Shown here piece after piece: positions 62,618-64,000 of a DNA stretch of 64,000 bases. This DNA comes from Aquimarina sp. Aq78 (GTDB taxonomy: Bacteria > Bacteroidota > Bacteroidia > Flavobacteriales > Flavobacteriaceae). The stretch is from NCBI RefSeq assembly GCF_900299525.1, contig NZ_OMKA01000001.1:310001-374000 (forward strand), written 5' to 3'. Made by a program: the position numbers and the translations under genes. Numbering within the stretch: the stretch's first letter is position 1; each line of letters opens with the position of its first letter. A model generated the notes under the pieces. That model worked only from the letters and a program-made list of their open reading frames with translations. It was not told where the DNA came from and searched no databases.

Positions 62618-63745
62618 TCATTGTCTTTGCAAGTTCTCAACCTTTCTAATATATTCTGTAGGAGTAAAATTTGTTATTTCTTTGAATGCCTTATAAAAAG
62701 TAGATTTAGAATTAAACCCAACATCAAATGCTATAGATACTACTGTAAACTCTTTATGATCATTTTCTTCGATTCTTTGTAAAAAATCTTCAACTCTATA
62801 TTCATTAACCAGTTCATAAAAAGTTTTTTTGTAGATATTGTTTAGAACCCACGACAATTTATTAGTTGTAGTATTAATTTCATTAGCTAGAATTGATAAA
62901 CTCAATTCTGGTCGTCTATATCCTTTCTTTTCTTCTAAGAAGGTGTCAATTAGATTTTGAATCTCATTTATTTCTTTTTCGTTAAGCCCACTCTTTTTTT
63001 TAGATTCATTTTCATTATTAGATGGAAATCTAATTTTAAATACTTCAGGATGTTTTAAATTATAAAAACCTACTATATAAATTTGTATTCCAAAAATTAA
63101 ACATGATATATCCCAGATCATTCTAATATCGATAGGTAATTTAACAACAAAGCGTTCAACAATGCCCAACAACCAAAAAATCATATAAACCAACAAGCAA
63201 ATGAGCATGATCTTTATATACTTTATAATGGTTTGATTAAAGGCTAGTTCCTGTTCTTCATTTTTCTTATAGTAATTCAATAGTCTATTAGATTTGAATA
63301 AATAAGCCGAGATAAAAACAAAAAACATGACGTCGTTATAAAACAAAAGAGTGATAAAATAGCTGCTAGAATCTTTTATTGAATGATAAATGTAAATATG
63401 ATAAAAACAGTATACTACATACAATAGTGCTGGTAAATAGTGATAATATGTTAACTGGTAGTTTCCATTTTTATAAAAAAGTAACCGCCTAATATAAGTA
63501 TAAACTAAAGGCCCAATGAAGAGATAAAAAGTATTAATGATATTACCATATAGCCTCAAAAAGTCTCTTTCAAATTCATCGCCTAAAGCCCTTTCGAATA
63601 AAAAAAGGCTATAAATAGCCAATAAGTACTGTAGAGTCCTGTTTGCTCCTGTATGCTTTTTAGGAATATACTGAATGGCAAAAATCAAAAAAATACACTG
63701 ACCAATAATCAATATTAGAAAAAGCTCATATAGCGATATACTCAT
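62618..63745 (-). CDS. Membrane-anchored AraC-family transcriptional regulator
   Basis: 375 residues. Seven membrane helices occupy about 8-225 (first: LYELFLILIIGQCIFLIFA; located at 5-23), without a large extracellular domain. After a linker, an AraC helix-turn-helix domain (about 270-370) shows LSLSILANEINTTTNKLSWVLN and the second helix pair VVSIAFDVGFNSKSTFYKAFKEITNFTPTEY in residues 333-363. This 7TM-AraC layout is common in Bacteroidota. It would transduce a membrane signal directly to DNA. Target unknown; the neighbours are a LamG lipoprotein and unseen sequence. Confidence 0.88.
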   Translation of the reverse strand: MSISLYELFLILIIGQCIFLIFAIQYIPKKHTGANRTLQYLLAIYSLFLFERALGDEFERDFLRLYGNIINTFYLFIGPLVYTYIRRLLFYKNGNYQLTYYHYLPALLYVVYCFYHIYIYHSIKDSSSYFITLLFYNDVMFFVFISAYLFKSNRLLNYYKKNEEQELAFNQTIIKYIKIMLICLLVYMIFWLLGIVERFVVKLPIDIRMIWDISCLIFGIQIYIVGFYNLKHPEVFKIRFPSNNENESKKKSGLNEKEINEIQNLIDTFLEEKKGYRRPELSLSILANEINTTTNKLSWVLNNIYKKTFYELVNEYRVEDFLQRIEENDHKEFTVVSIAFDVGFNSKSTFYKAFKEITNFTPTEYIRKVENLQRQ

Positions 63746-64000
63746 CCACTCAAAATTTTAATATTGTCATATTTTAATCTAACAAAAAAATAAGTTTGAT
63801 ATTTTTTATCATTTCATTTAATTAGAATTTGATCTTTATTTATGTATGGACTAAAAAAATAGTCTGATACTATAGTTTAGGACATCTAATAACGACAATA
63901 GTTACATCTGATGATAAAAAAAAGTTTTCTTTACAAAAATTAATGTAGGAAATAAAGTTTTAGCATGTCCCGAATTAAATATGTCTGTTGTTATTACTAC
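63746..64000. other. Sequence upstream of the AraC gene to the window end
   Basis: 255 bases of AT-rich DNA with no open frame I would call a gene and no clear promoter box; a gene may begin beyond the window. Confidence 0.4.

Noticed and set aside
1..64000. CRISPR arrays, tRNA or rRNA genes, insertion sequence transposases
   Set aside because: No regularly spaced repeats, cloverleaf candidates, rRNA-like stretches or transposase motifs were found on either strand.

Overview
The window reads as chromosome of a marine-type Flavobacteriaceae (Bacteroidota). The DNA is AT-rich, starts lack Shine-Dalgarno sequences, and several genes are preceded by the Bacteroidota -7 box TAnnTTTG. The gene content fits: a TonB receptor with a carboxypeptidase-like N-terminal domain, LytS/LytTR regulators, PD40 propeller lipoproteins, YceI and PepSY proteins. 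Genus cannot be fixed from the sequence. No rRNA, tRNA, CRISPR array, transposase or phage gene was seen.

Layout. 1-6.3 kb: end of a PAP2 phosphatase, a PatB/MalY-type PLP enzyme, then a leftward operon (TonB receptor, YceI, PepSY membrane protein, DUF3500 lipoprotein). 6.4-13.2 kb: a LytS/LytTR pair; a leftward LytS/LytTR/DUF1028-serine hydrolase operon; and a membrane LytTR one-component regulator. 13.4-20.3 kb: amylase plus PfkB kinase, a micro-ORF behind a lux-box-like site, a ThiE-like protein, a degenerate DEAD-box protein, a DHFR-like/TetR pair and two small secreted proteins. 20.4-31.3 kb: a second one-component LytTR protein, a CPBP protein, a LuxR regulator with lux-box-like sites, a fragment of an S41 peptidase gene, a LytS/LytTR pair with serine hydrolase and CPBP protease, an alpha/beta hydrolase operon, and another LytS/LytTR pair. 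31.3-45.6 kb: a LytS/LytTR pair divergent from PD40 and serine-hydrolase/PD40 genes, an ABC exporter, an Asp/Glu racemase, a LamG protein, an SLC12-like transporter and another LytS/LytTR pair. 45.7-56.1 kb: esterase, a chimeric PD40 gene, two tandem serine-hydrolase homologues without catalytic residues, a separate serine hydrolase and PD40 lipoprotein, a Kelch protein and a truncated esterase. 56.4-64 kb: a seventh LytS/LytTR pair, M20 amidohydrolase, S41 peptidase, a LamG lipoprotein and a membrane AraC regulator.

The organising theme is repetition of one module: a LytS-type sensor kinase and LytTR regulator (seven pairs, plus two proteins where a LytS-like membrane domain is fused straight to LytTR) beside secreted or surface hydrolases. 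Upstream of most of these regulators I find short direct repeats spaced about two helical turns apart (21 bp in five cases; 20 or 23 bp in two), the geometry expected for LytTR dimers. The hydrolase genes show fusion, splitting, chimerism, truncation and loss of catalytic residues, so the region looks like a paralogue factory. A separate small circuit consists of the LuxR regulator and three 18-bp palindromes, two of them exactly 21 bp upstream of an identical TAGTTTTG box. Functions of the signals and substrates are not readable from sequence; linking regulators to neighbouring hydrolases is inference from position.
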